From NCBI RefSeq assembly GCF_023721415.1, contig NZ_JAMQVC010000002.1, positions 682,001 to 746,000 on the forward strand: a DNA stretch of 64,000 bases. Reading direction: 5' to 3'. The position numbers were made by a program, and so were the translations under genes. Shown in pieces: positions 25,478 through 34,730 of the stretch. The notes under the pieces were generated by a model. That model was not told where the DNA came from, searched no databases, and saw nothing but the letters and a program-made list of their open reading frames with translations. The DNA is from Galbibacter mesophilus (lineage in GTDB: Bacteria; Bacteroidota; Bacteroidia; Flavobacteriales; Flavobacteriaceae). Within the stretch, counting starts at the first letter, position 1. Every line of letters starts with the position of its first letter.

Positions 25478-26398
25478 CTAGGCATTTAAAAAATCATCAA
25501 TAGCCTTTCGCATTGGAATAGAAGGTTGGGCACCGATTTTTTGAACGGAAAGGGCAGAGGCTGCTGTTGCAAAACGAATGGCATCTTCAATACGCTTGTT
25601 CTCGGTAAGGGCAACGGCAAAACTTCCGCAGAAAACGTCTCCAGCGGCAGTGGTGTCTTCTGCAATTACTTTAAAAGCCGGAATAAAATGGGTTTCATCG
25701 TTTAAATTATAAACAACTCCCTGCGCTCCAAGCGTTACAATAACTATTTTTGGTCCAAGCAAAGCTAATTCTTGGCAAGCCTTTTTAGCCGAGTCTATTG
25801 TGTTAACCTTTTTTCCTGTAATAAAGCTCGCTTCCGATTCATTGACCACGAAAAATTTAACCTTTTGTAAAATTGATGTATCAAACGGTTGGGCCGGCGC
25901 CATGTTCCACAGTATGGGAATATCTTTTTCTTCAGCAATAGAAAGAATGTATTCAATAGTTTTTAAAGGGATTTCGAATTGTAGCAGTATAATATCTGCA
26001 GAAGAAATGGCAGATAAGGATTTGTCTATTAAATCTGGGGTAAGCATGTAATTGGCACCAGGCGCTACGGATAAATAATTTTTGCCATCATCGCCAATCA
26101 TCACTAGTGCGTGTCCGCTTGCGACGTTGTCACATTTATAAATAAAATTGGTGTTGATTCCATCTTCCTCAAAATTATTAATCATTTTAGGGTGATATGG
26201 GTCTATTTTTCCTACGCAATTTACAAAAGTAACCTTTCCCCCCGCACGGGCAGCAGCCACCGCTTGATTAGCACCTTTTCCTCCAAATACCTGTTGAAAA
26301 GTAGCATTTGTAATAGTTTCTCCTTCCGAAGGTAACGTATGCATCTTCATAATCATATCCACATTGGAACTTCCTATAACTACAATGTTTCCATCCAT
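25478..26398 (-). CDS. rbsK: Ribokinase (PfkB family)
   Basis: A 306-residue PfkB-family sugar kinase. The N-terminal G-S-S-N-V-D-M (about 7-13) and the G-G-K-G-A-N-Q-A-V-A-A-A motif (about 38-49) are those of ribokinase, and the C-terminal D-T-T-A-A-G-D-V-F anion-hole motif (about 249-257) holds the catalytic Asp. It phosphorylates ribose or a related pentose. It is the last gene of an operon with a permease and deoC, so the substrate may be deoxyribose as in deoxyribokinases. The permease gene is two bases upstream. Confidence 0.93.
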   Translation of the reverse strand: MDGNIVVIGSSNVDMIMKMHTLPSEGETITNATFQQVFGGKGANQAVAAARAGGKVTFVNCVGKIDPYHPKMINNFEEDGINTNFIYKCDNVASGHALVMIGDDGKNYLSVAPGANYMLTPDLIDKSLSAISSADIILLQFEIPLKTIEYILSIAEEKDIPILWNMAPAQPFDTSILQKVKFFVVNESEASFITGKKVNTIDSAKKACQELALLGPKIVIVTLGAQGVVYNLNDETHFIPAFKVIAEDTTAAGDVFCGSFAVALTENKRIEDAIRFATAASALSVQKIGAQPSIPMRKAIDDFLNA

Positions 26399-26400
26399 TT

Positions 26401-27405
26401 TTAAATAATTCTAGCTAAAATGATTAGTATTAGTCCGATTATAAAAAAACCGAACATTGCTGTTAGCCACGGAGCGGTTTTCTTCTTCGCCGTTGCAAAT
26501 TCTTTCCAAATAAATACACCCCACGCCGCAGAAATCATGGTGGCTCCTTGACCGAGACCGTAGGAAATAGCATAACCCGCTTTTTCGGAAGCAATTAAAC
26601 TAAATTCCATAGCGGTACACCAAATTAATCCACCTAAAATACCCATAATATGCGTTTTAAGGGAAGCGGTGGAGAAATATTGTTTATAGGAAACTGGTTC
26701 CCCCACAAGCGGCTTATACATAAACCAGCTATTAAATACAAAGTTGGAAATAAAGATACCCAATGTGAAAATGAACATGGCGGTGTACGGAGTTAACAAA
26801 CCTATTTCTGGGGCTTTGAAATCGCTAATCATAGCATCTGCCACAAAGCGGTAGAAAAACCCCATTAAAATTCCGGACAGAATTGAAATGATAATACCTT
26901 TTTTCTTGTTGCCATGAGAGGTTTTGGGAAGTTTTGTATAGGCCTTTGCATTGAATAAAATAGCGAGCACTACAAGAAGCAATCCTAAAAATAAGAGATA
27001 AGGGTTTCCTAGGGGATCAGCCATGTAATTAACAACGACGCCAATAACCAAAGCTAAACCAACGGCTATTGGAAATGCCACGGCCATACCCGCTATGGCG
27101 GTAGCAGCCACGATTAATAGGTTGGATAAGTTAAAAATGACACCTCCCAGAAATGCCGCCAAAAGGGCTTCGGGGTTTGCAAGGGTTAAATCGGTAATAA
27201 AGTCCCTGCCATTCTCCCCGTTACTTCCCAAAGTAATGCCGAACAAAAGCGAAGTTATTACCAAACCAATGGAATAATCCCAATAATAAAGGGAAAAAGA
27301 CCAATTTTTCGGTGTAAGTTTAAGTGTGTTTATCCAAGAACCCCAGCCAATCATTGTGATAATACAAAATAAAACGGCCGCGGAGTAAGAGTCTACAATA
27401 TACAT
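26401..27405 (-). CDS. GRP-family sugar transporter
   Basis: A 334-residue membrane protein with about ten transmembrane helices in two halves, without a signal peptide. The first helix W-G-S-W-I-N and the conserved A-V-A-F-P-I-A-V-G and Y-G-L-G-Q-G-A segments match the glucose/ribose porter (GRP, RhaT-like) family of the DMT superfamily. It probably imports the sugar phosphorylated by the ribokinase encoded two bases downstream. Database names for such proteins often read multidrug DMT transporter, which is less fitting here. Confidence 0.85.
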   Translation of the reverse strand: MYIVDSYSAAVLFCIITMIGWGSWINTLKLTPKNWSFSLYYWDYSIGLVITSLLFGITLGSNGENGRDFITDLTLANPEALLAAFLGGVIFNLSNLLIVAATAIAGMAVAFPIAVGLALVIGVVVNYMADPLGNPYLLFLGLLLVVLAILFNAKAYTKLPKTSHGNKKKGIIISILSGILMGFFYRFVADAMISDFKAPEIGLLTPYTAMFIFTLGIFISNFVFNSWFMYKPLVGEPVSYKQYFSTASLKTHIMGILGGLIWCTAMEFSLIASEKAGYAISYGLGQGATMISAAWGVFIWKEFATAKKKTAPWLTAMFGFFIIGLILIILARII

Positions 27406-27432
27406 GGCAAGTATTTACGTTTTTGATAAGAA

Positions 27433-28140
27433 TTAGTTCTTATATTTCTTTTCTGCTTCTTTCATAATGGTTTCCGTAGCTGTGGCTCCCACACGGTTGG
27501 CACCTGCTTCTTTGGCCTTTAACAATTGTTCCAAAGTACGTATACCGCCAGAAGCTTTAACTTTTACATTAGGACCGATGGCATTTTTCATCAACTGCAA
27601 ATGGGGAATGGTGGCACCGATATAATTATAATTCCCATCGCTATTTTTGCTGAAACCAAATCCGGTAGAGGTTTTAACATAATCTACCTTAGCCTCGGTA
27701 CAAATTTCACAGAGTTTTTTCAATGTTTTTTCTTCGGAAATATAATCGGTTTCGAAGATAACCTTAATAGTAGCGTTGTTTTTATGGCAAGCCTCGGTTA
27801 TTGATGATATTTCCTTTTCTACATATGCCCAATCTCCTTCCAGTGCTTTGGCAATATTGATCACCATATCCACTTCTTCAGCTCCGTCCTTACATACATT
27901 TTCCGTTTCAAAAACTTTGGTTTCAATACTAGAGTTACCAGCGGGAAAACCAATAACACAACAAATTTTAACATCGGTATGTGCCAAGAGTTTTTTGGCA
28001 TCTGCTACCATGTAGGACTTCACGCAAATGGAAGCAACGTTATATTTTTCTGCTACTTTACAACCTTCCTTTAAGTCGGTAAAGGTGTGGGTAGGGTGGA
28101 GGATAGAATGATCTATCATTTTTGCAATTTCCTGTATCAT
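27433..28140 (-). CDS. deoC: Deoxyribose-phosphate aldolase
   Basis: The ATG at 28140 (M-I-Q-E-I-A-K-M-I-D-H-S) gives 235 residues; the longer frame would overlap the upstream gene. Catalytic residues are Lys156 (V-K-T-S-T-G-F, Schiff base), Lys195 (V-K-A-S-G-G-I) and Asp91 (V-D-M-V-I-N). It cleaves 2-deoxyribose-5-phosphate to acetaldehyde and glyceraldehyde-3-phosphate. It lies between the GH9-like and permease genes, 17 and 27 bases away. Confidence 0.95.
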   Translation of the reverse strand: MIQEIAKMIDHSILHPTHTFTDLKEGCKVAEKYNVASICVKSYMVADAKKLLAHTDVKICCVIGFPAGNSSIETKVFETENVCKDGAEEVDMVINIAKALEGDWAYVEKEISSITEACHKNNATIKVIFETDYISEEKTLKKLCEICTEAKVDYVKTSTGFGFSKNSDGNYNYIGATIPHLQLMKNAIGPNVKVKASGGIRTLEQLLKAKEAGANRVGATATETIMKEAEKKYKN

Positions 28141-28157
28141 TTGTATATTTTTTAAGA

Positions 28158-29999
28158 TTATAATTTTGAAAGTTCCATAAGTCCGGTTAGAAATGCTGCG
28201 GAATGAGGAATCCAATCTTCATCAGTAAATGAAAACGGACCGTCGTTCTCTTTTTTAGGCGAAACATCCATTTTAAATTGTTCACCGGTTGAAAAGCCAT
28301 TGCAAACAACGCCTCGCGTGTTAAACCACGTCCCTGCGGTTTTATTTCCAACCGCATTCATCATACTACGCGGAACGGCTTGGTCTTTTAAAATGTCTTC
28401 AGAATAAATTACGCTTCCTTTAAGGCTGTCTGCGGTAACACCCGCATTTAAACCAGCAATCCATTGTAAATTACCGATTGCAATTTCCTTCAGTTTTGAA
28501 TCTTTAAAAAGTGCACTTAACTTAGAAGCGATGGCTGCAGTATATCCATAAATGGCATTGGTACCGTGAAAAAAGCCAGCAAACCAAATAGGACCTTCAT
28601 TCCCGAAAATTCCGTTGGGAACAAGAAGAAACGGGTTTTCCGAACACGTTGGAATTAAAACTCCGTATGCATATTTTTTTAAACATTCTTTCCATTCGGG
28701 CGCTTTTCCATGGTCGGGCCAAAGCGATAGCATTTCAAAAAAAGGAATTAAATAATTGGGAAATAATCCGCCAGCATCAGCGCCATATTCTTTGTGTTTT
28801 ATAGCGTGCACCCATAAATTCTCACTATGTGGAAGGCTGGAAAACTCTTTGAAATGCCCGTAATATCCATGCTCTGTCTGACTTTCGGTAAACTGCCTTT
28901 GCATAATTTCGTCAGCATAACCAATAGCCAATTCCTTGGCGTCTGTATTGCCTAGTTTGAAGCTTTCCAAACAACACCAGCATAAAAATATAAGATCCCT
29001 CGTGAGCCATTCATCTTTAGGAATTTCTGTATTTTCTGGCAATCCTCTTTGAAATTTGGAGTATCCATAGTCGCCTAATGGTTTGGCCTCGTTTAGGAGC
29101 CAATCCAAGGAAAGGTCTGCTGCATTTCTATAAGTTTTTATTTTTTCAGAATAGTCGTTCGGTAGGCAGTCGGCTGCTTTATAAAGCGCAACCACCGCTT
29201 TTGAAACATCATTGGGGAGAACAAAATCTTCATGACCGAGAAGATCGTGACTCATAGCTCCTTTTTTATACCCCAATTCAGTTGCTTTTTCCTGTGTCAT
29301 TACCAAATAATCAGCGCCAACAATAATTTGCTCATAAACACGGTTTAAATAATCCTTGTCAATGGCTTCATGTTGATGTTTGCCAATATCTGCTAAGCAC
29401 ATAATCATGGCGCTTTGTGCGGGACTTTCAGCCCAAAGGGCCCCAGCATCCTGCCAGCCGGCGCCAACGCCTGTAAAATGCTTTCGGCGTTCAAGCATAT
29501 CTACAGATGCCCAAACATGGGAGGCATTCCAAAGTATATCTTTTTTAACGGCAAAACCTTCTTGTTGGAAGTAAACCTCCTCTTCATTTTGCACAATAAT
29601 TTTCCATACACCTTCTTCAGAAATATCCTTAAAAGTAGCTATCCACCAATGACTTTTCCAAGTTTCGCCCCAATAGATAAAGTTACTTTGGTATTCTTTT
29701 TCTGAATTTTCTGGAATAAGTTTACAAACCGCAGGTTGTTTTATCAATTCCTTTTCGGGCATACGAAGGATAATTCTGGCCGGCTCATTTAAAGGATAAC
29801 CAATTTGAGAAAATAGAAGTCCGGAAACTTTGGTATTCTTGGTTTGAAGTGATTCGGGAATTTTATAATGATAATTTTTCCAGGGCCTTTCTGATTTGTC
29901 TTCGGTGGTACAAGCAAAAACGCTTTGCGTTAAAATACCACCACCGAAAAACGCTGAATTTTTTAAAAACTTCCTTCTGGTCGGTTCTTTATCTTTCAT
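28158..29999 (-). CDS. GH9-like protein with Tat signal and altered catalytic motif
   Basis: The 613-residue protein starts with a twin-arginine signal (T-R-R-K-F-L, then a hydrophobic stretch and Cys30). An N-terminal Ig-like CelD-type domain (Q-I-G-Y-P-L-N-E-P-A at about 65-74) is followed by an (alpha/alpha)6 barrel of the GH9 type. In GH9 the G-W-x-D-A-G-D motif carries the catalytic base; here it reads G-W-Q-D-A-G-A (Asp184, Ala187), so the usual base is missing. A candidate acid Glu lies in F-T-D-E-D-W near the C-terminus. It is the first gene of the operon leading to deoC and ribokinase. It may be a divergent hydrolase or a binding protein. Confidence 0.8.
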   Translation of the reverse strand: MKDKEPTRRKFLKNSAFFGGGILTQSVFACTTEDKSERPWKNYHYKIPESLQTKNTKVSGLLFSQIGYPLNEPARIILRMPEKELIKQPAVCKLIPENSEKEYQSNFIYWGETWKSHWWIATFKDISEEGVWKIIVQNEEEVYFQQEGFAVKKDILWNASHVWASVDMLERRKHFTGVGAGWQDAGALWAESPAQSAMIMCLADIGKHQHEAIDKDYLNRVYEQIIVGADYLVMTQEKATELGYKKGAMSHDLLGHEDFVLPNDVSKAVVALYKAADCLPNDYSEKIKTYRNAADLSLDWLLNEAKPLGDYGYSKFQRGLPENTEIPKDEWLTRDLIFLCWCCLESFKLGNTDAKELAIGYADEIMQRQFTESQTEHGYYGHFKEFSSLPHSENLWVHAIKHKEYGADAGGLFPNYLIPFFEMLSLWPDHGKAPEWKECLKKYAYGVLIPTCSENPFLLVPNGIFGNEGPIWFAGFFHGTNAIYGYTAAIASKLSALFKDSKLKEIAIGNLQWIAGLNAGVTADSLKGSVIYSEDILKDQAVPRSMMNAVGNKTAGTWFNTRGVVCNGFSTGEQFKMDVSPKKENDGPFSFTDEDWIPHSAAFLTGLMELSKL

Positions 30000-30028
30000 A
30001 ATGGTTGGAAGGTTAATTTAGTGTTTTC

Positions 30029-30078
30029 CAAATGTAATCAATAAAACTTGTACGTACAAGTTTTATTGACTACATTAG
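30029..30078. promoter_or_regulatory. Palindromic operator overlapping divergent promoters
   Basis: A 46-base near-perfect palindrome (arms 30031-30053 and 30054-30076, one mismatched pair) centred on ACTTGTACGTACAAGT. On the minus strand, TTG, 20 bases, then TACATTTG (30029-30036) forms a promoter for the GH9-like operon. On the plus strand CTTG (30047-30050), 20 bases, then TACATTAG (30071-30078) forms a weaker one for the GH36 gene. The core has the length and symmetry of GntR/HutC-type operators, so the GntR protein encoded at 34731 is a candidate binder. Confidence 0.75.
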
Positions 30079-30115
30079 TTATATTATTTATTGAAAAACC
30101 TAACTTAATTAACCA

Positions 30116-32269
30116 ATGAACTTTAAATTTATTTACTTTTCCATACTCATCTGCAGTAGTTTATCTTTTTCTCAAAATAACAAGAATCAAAAAAATAGCA
30201 TATTTGAAATAGCCAATGCATCTGTAAGCAGAAGTTTCAACAACCGCCAAAACAATTGGCAAACAGCCTTTATTCATTTAAAGGATAGTAAAGATACTTT
30301 GGTAGGAAAGAGCAAGGACTTTTCTTTTTTATGGAATGGTAAAAGATATTCAGGTTTATCTGATTGGACGTTAGTCAAAACCACCAATTTTAAGGATGAA
30401 GATGGCGGCAAGGGATTAAGCGTTACTTTAAAGGAAAAAGTTGTAAACCCTTCTGTAGAAATAACCATTTTTTATGTGGTTTATTCTGATATTCCTGTAA
30501 TCAGAAAATGGATTCAGTTTAAAAATTTAGCGTCTAAAGAAAGTAATTTAGAAGATCTTACTGTGGAAGATCTTTCTACAAACCTTAATAAAATTGATTC
30601 CTGGGTATACCATAATTATGCCCGTATGAAACATTTGATGAAATATGAAGGTGACTGGGACGATCCTTTGGTGGTGGTGCATGATCATAGCAAAAGAGCT
30701 GGGATAGCTTTGGGTAACGAAGCGGTTGGGGTTTTAAAGCGAACGGCCTTTCATACCACAGAGAATAATGTGGAAATAGGACTTACAAAACCTTCTTCTA
30801 CATATCCTTTCCGAAAATGGCTGGCACCCAACGAAACTTGGGAAAGTTATAAAACCTTTATTTGTTTATACTCCAATAGAAATGATGGCTTCGATGTAGT
30901 AAATAATGAAGTAAATACCTTTACTACCCAATATATGAAGCCGCAAGTATTAAAACTGAATGAGAAACCCACTTTTGTGTACAATACTTGGTATCCCTTC
31001 CGAACGCACATTAACGATTCATTGATTCGGTCGGTTGCAAAGTCGGCAGCAGCGTGTGGAATTGAAGAATTTGTCATAGACGATGGTTGGCAAGTAAATG
31101 CACACGGGAAGTCTTCCATAAGAGGCTGGGGTGAAAATTATGGGGATTGGCACGTAGATAAAACTAAATTTCCCAATGGATTAAAACCAGTTTTTGATTA
31201 TATTAAATCGCTTGGAATGAAGCCCGGTTTATGGATTTCTATTGCATCCGCTACCAAAGATTCCAAGGTGTATAAAGAACATCCAGAATGGTTTGTAAAA
31301 GATGAGGAAGGGAAGATAGGAAACCTGCATTTTAATAGTGAACAGGATCAAGGCTTTTATACCGCTTCGTTTGGTACTGAATGGAAAGACTATATAAAAG
31401 ACGTTATTGTTAGATTGGTAAAAGATTACGGTTTAGCGTATGCTAAGCTGGATTTAGCGGTTGTAAGCAGTCCCTATGTTAATAACGATTCTATCGCGGG
31501 TTCATATGCCAAAGGCCACCTTTATAAAGATCATTCGGAATCTTTTCTGGTTTTATACGACCGATTATTACAATTCTTTGACGAACTACATGAAGAGGTA
31601 CCTGAGTTATTTATTGATTGTACTTTTGAAACAGCGGGAAAGCTACACATGATGGATTACGCCTTTGCGAAACACGCTGAAGGGAATTGGCTGTCTAATT
31701 TTGAAGAAGCTTCGCCTGTAGGCCCTCTTCGGGTAAGGCAAATGGCTTGGTGGAGAAGTCCGGTAATGCCGGCAGCTTCCTTGGTTATTGGGAATTTACC
31801 TATGGATGATCCGAATTTTATGTTTGGATTTAAATCGCTGGTGGGTACGTTGCCCATTGTATTGGGGGATCCGCGAAAACTTTCCGAAGAAAAGAAAAAT
31901 CTTATTCATTCTTGGGCAACTTGGTTAAAAGATAAGCAAAAAAAGTACGATTATATGGCGTATCGTAAAGATCTGCCAGGATTTGGTGAACCTCAAGAGG
32001 GAATGTGGGATGGGTGGCAACGTATTAACTTTGAAACCAAAAAAGGCGGATTGGTAGGTGTATTTAAGCAAGGAGCAAAGGAACCAGAGCGGACCGTTTT
32101 TATTAATGATTTATTTTCTGATAAAATATACGATTTACGCAAAGCACCCAATGGAGAATTAGTATGCCAGAAAACTGGAAAAGACTTGATGGAAAACGGC
32201 TTTCCTGTGATTATTACGGAATCGTACGGCGGTGAAATATTTGAAATTGAATTATTGGATAGTAAATAA
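30116..32269 (+). CDS. GH36 family alpha-galactosidase-like protein
   Basis: A 717-residue secreted protein with an N-terminal signal (about 1-19, S-L-S-F-S-Q). After a beta-rich N-terminal domain, the (beta/alpha)8 barrel shows N-T-W-Y-P-F-R, F-V-I-D-D-G-W-Q at about 320-327 and the predicted nucleophile Asp446 in Y-A-K-L-D-L, where GH36 enzymes usually have K-W-D. The acid/base Asp is less clear (the F-I-D-C-T-F region near 502 is a candidate). It probably removes alpha-galactosyl groups from glycans in the periplasm. It diverges from the GH9-like operon at a shared operator. Confidence 0.85.
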   Translation: MNFKFIYFSILICSSLSFSQNNKNQKNSIFEIANASVSRSFNNRQNNWQTAFIHLKDSKDTLVGKSKDFSFLWNGKRYSGLSDWTLVKTTNFKDEDGGKGLSVTLKEKVVNPSVEITIFYVVYSDIPVIRKWIQFKNLASKESNLEDLTVEDLSTNLNKIDSWVYHNYARMKHLMKYEGDWDDPLVVVHDHSKRAGIALGNEAVGVLKRTAFHTTENNVEIGLTKPSSTYPFRKWLAPNETWESYKTFICLYSNRNDGFDVVNNEVNTFTTQYMKPQVLKLNEKPTFVYNTWYPFRTHINDSLIRSVAKSAAACGIEEFVIDDGWQVNAHGKSSIRGWGENYGDWHVDKTKFPNGLKPVFDYIKSLGMKPGLWISIASATKDSKVYKEHPEWFVKDEEGKIGNLHFNSEQDQGFYTASFGTEWKDYIKDVIVRLVKDYGLAYAKLDLAVVSSPYVNNDSIAGSYAKGHLYKDHSESFLVLYDRLLQFFDELHEEVPELFIDCTFETAGKLHMMDYAFAKHAEGNWLSNFEEASPVGPLRVRQMAWWRSPVMPAASLVIGNLPMDDPNFMFGFKSLVGTLPIVLGDPRKLSEEKKNLIHSWATWLKDKQKKYDYMAYRKDLPGFGEPQEGMWDGWQRINFETKKGGLVGVFKQGAKEPERTVFINDLFSDKIYDLRKAPNGELVCQKTGKDLMENGFPVIITESYGGEIFEIELLDSK

Positions 32270-32290
32270 TATTGTTCCTCTAAAAATCAC

Positions 32291-32335
32291 AAAGTCGCTG
32301 AAAGGATATTTCTTTCAGCGACTTTACATTTTTTA
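32291..32335. terminator. Bidirectional terminator between GH36 and GH97 genes
   Basis: Fourteen-base perfect stem (AAAGTCGCTGAAAG and its complement) with a 7-base loop, then A-C-A and a T run for the plus strand; converging genes end on both sides. Confidence 0.88.
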
Positions 32336-32343
32336 AGCTATTT

Positions 32344-34269
32344 TTAGTTGGTTTTAGCAACAAAACCACCGAAAGGCAACACCTTAATGGTGAGGGTTTT
32401 AGTTGATTCTGTATATTTGAATTCCCTTGCTTCTTCGCCATCCATGATTAATTCAAAGTCAGTATTCCCATTAATAAAAGAGGTGTCAATTGTCCATTCT
32501 TTTTCGGAATCTTCTCCATTAATCCCAGCGATATACCATGCATTTTCTTTTCGTCTCGCTAAAACAACATCTTTTCCTGGTGAACCTTGTAAATATTTCA
32601 CTTCATCCCAAGCTACAGGAACTTCCCGTAAAAAATTCTTAGCAAATTCGGGGATGGACTCATAACCTTTTTTAGAGCCTCCAAAATGTTGAATACCAGA
32701 TTCAAATAAAACTGATAAGGCTAATTCATGTGTGTAGGTGGTTATGTGTGGTAAAATGTTATCATAAAATAAAACAGGCGTATAGTCCATAGAACCAATA
32801 ACATTTCTGGTGAAAGGCAAGATGGTATTGTAGGCGGGTGCTCTTTCCGTAAAGGTTTTGTCAAAAGAGTAACACTCAGCTCCCTTTACACTTTCCATGG
32901 TTAAAAGATTAGGATACGTACGTGCCCAACCGCGCGGAATACTAGCCCCATGAAAGTTAACAAGTATTTCAAAATCGCTGGCATCTTTTAAAATTTCAGG
33001 ATAAAGGTCCAAGATGGTTTGTTTATCACTTTGAAAAAAATCGATTTTAACCCCTTTTATGCCCCAATCCTGTAATTTTTTAAATTCGGCTCTTCTCGTT
33101 TCCTTTATATGCATTCTATCGCGAGGTTCTTCAGTTACCACATTATGCGGCCCACCAGAGTTGTACCAAGCCAGCAACCCAATATTTTTGGAATTGGCAT
33201 AAGAAACCAATTCCTGAAGTGTTCCTCCATTCATTTTGTTCCAATTGGCATCTACCAAAGAATATTCCCAATTCATTTCCGCGGCAAGGTCAACATAATC
33301 CTTTAGCTTGTCAAAATCCTGCGGACTATCATGATCGGCTAGCCAGCTCCAAGAAGCACGTCCGGGAAGAATCCAGGAAGTATCTTCTAACTGACTTTCT
33401 TCACTAACATTCTTTACGAGATTAGAAGTTACGATATCATTTAAATCGTTGGAAATGGTCATGGTCATCCAACTCGTTTTCCACGGTAATGTGTGAGAGG
33501 GGTTAGATTCGTACAATCCTTCTGCCTCTGCTTTATTCGGAAAAAGAAAAGTATATTCCTTGTTTTGAGGATCAGCTTTAAAATGAATACCAGCATAACT
33601 GTTATCGAAACCAGCGTCACTTAGGAGCGCATAGGTTTTTCCCAATTGAAACAAGGCAGGAAAACACCATCCTTCCCCAGTAGGTGATTTTTCATACAGC
33701 GATGGTACTTCCTCATGATATTTCTCGTATGCAGGACTCCATTTTGTAGGCTCCGCTTGGGGCATAAGCCATGCTTTTCCTTCTTTTGCAAACTTAATTG
33801 TGCTTGCGTCCTCTTTAATTGTAACTTCTTTGTTTTCATTTTCAGGAAAAACATAGCGATAAGCATAGCCATCATCATAAACTTGAAACTCTACAACGAA
33901 AGGAATTCCATTTTCATTGAATACGGTTATTTCTTTTTGAATACCATTTTGGTTTACACGAGATTGTTTTCCTGATTTTAAGGTATAACCTTGTGTAAAC
34001 GCACTGTCATTGGAAACTTCTTGTATGCTTAGATTTTTAGAAAAATCGGAATCGTTTCGCACAATGCCCACACGCGATGCCTTTAGAATAGTATCTTTCT
34101 CTAAAATAACATCATAAAATAATTTCCCTTCCTGTAAGTATAATTGAATTTCTATATTTTTCTTAGGGGAAGAAATGCTTACGTTTTGAATTTTTTCTTT
34201 GGAGCATCCTATTGCAATACAGATAATAAAAAGACTGAAAACGGTTTTTGTTAAAAATGATTGCTTCAT
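32344..34269 (-). CDS. GH97 glycoside hydrolase lipoprotein, retaining alpha-galactosidase type
   Basis: The 641-residue protein has a lipoprotein signal (Cys22 in I-A-I-G-C). A beta-sandwich N-terminal domain (about 25-290) precedes a TIM barrel and a short C-terminal beta domain, as in GH97. The candidate nucleophile Asp410 lies in G-V-K-I-D-F-F and the candidate acid/base Glu459 in T-M-E-S. An Asp nucleophile is typical of the retaining alpha-galactosidase branch, unlike SusB-type inverting glucosidases, which use Glu. With GH36 it suggests degradation of alpha-galactosides. It is the partner of the GntR gene across a gap of about 460 bases. Confidence 0.9.
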   Translation of the reverse strand: MKQSFLTKTVFSLFIICIAIGCSKEKIQNVSISSPKKNIEIQLYLQEGKLFYDVILEKDTILKASRVGIVRNDSDFSKNLSIQEVSNDSAFTQGYTLKSGKQSRVNQNGIQKEITVFNENGIPFVVEFQVYDDGYAYRYVFPENENKEVTIKEDASTIKFAKEGKAWLMPQAEPTKWSPAYEKYHEEVPSLYEKSPTGEGWCFPALFQLGKTYALLSDAGFDNSYAGIHFKADPQNKEYTFLFPNKAEAEGLYESNPSHTLPWKTSWMTMTISNDLNDIVTSNLVKNVSEESQLEDTSWILPGRASWSWLADHDSPQDFDKLKDYVDLAAEMNWEYSLVDANWNKMNGGTLQELVSYANSKNIGLLAWYNSGGPHNVVTEEPRDRMHIKETRRAEFKKLQDWGIKGVKIDFFQSDKQTILDLYPEILKDASDFEILVNFHGASIPRGWARTYPNLLTMESVKGAECYSFDKTFTERAPAYNTILPFTRNVIGSMDYTPVLFYDNILPHITTYTHELALSVLFESGIQHFGGSKKGYESIPEFAKNFLREVPVAWDEVKYLQGSPGKDVVLARRKENAWYIAGINGEDSEKEWTIDTSFINGNTDFELIMDGEEAREFKYTESTKTLTIKVLPFGGFVAKTN

Positions 34270-34730
34270 TTAAGTAAAAATTGATTGGTTAGTTAGGTGA
34301 GGTGTATGTCATGTTTTATTATGAACCTGTAACCTCACATAAGCTCCGTTGTGTCCTAACTGTAAATGGAAGGTTGATATCGGAGCAGTGGTTATAAAAG
34401 TAAGAAATACCTTAATTCGTTTATTACCAGTTAATAATTTTTTTGTAAAGTTGAAAGAATAGTGTAATATTTTGATAATAATTGATACAAAGGCTAACTA
34501 TTCAAATTATCGTTTAAAATAGATTTACAACATTTTTTTCATGAAATACAATTAACTAGAACGAAAAAATAAGCAGTTTTTTTAAGTCAAGCATAAATCA
34601 TTTAATTTTTTTTGCTTCGGTCAATAGTCGTAGTGAGGTATTCTTAGAGAATCGTTAGAAAGAGGATTGTATGAAGACTTTAAATTGGTTGTATATTTGT
34701 TTTCAGTATTGTAGAAATAGAAAACACCAA
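34270..34730. other. Gene-free interval between GH97 and GntR genes
   Basis: About 460 AT-rich bases upstream of two diverging genes. The only clear signal is the candidate GntR promoter at 34666-34699. I do not see a copy of the 30,050 palindrome core or an RNA gene here. Confidence 0.5.
34666..34699 (+). promoter_or_regulatory. Candidate promoter of the GntR gene
   Basis: ATTG (34666-34669), 22 bases, then TATATTTG (34692-34699). Because this -7 box lies after the ATG at 34671, transcription would start near 34705 and only the ATG at 34731 could be used. Confidence 0.6.
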
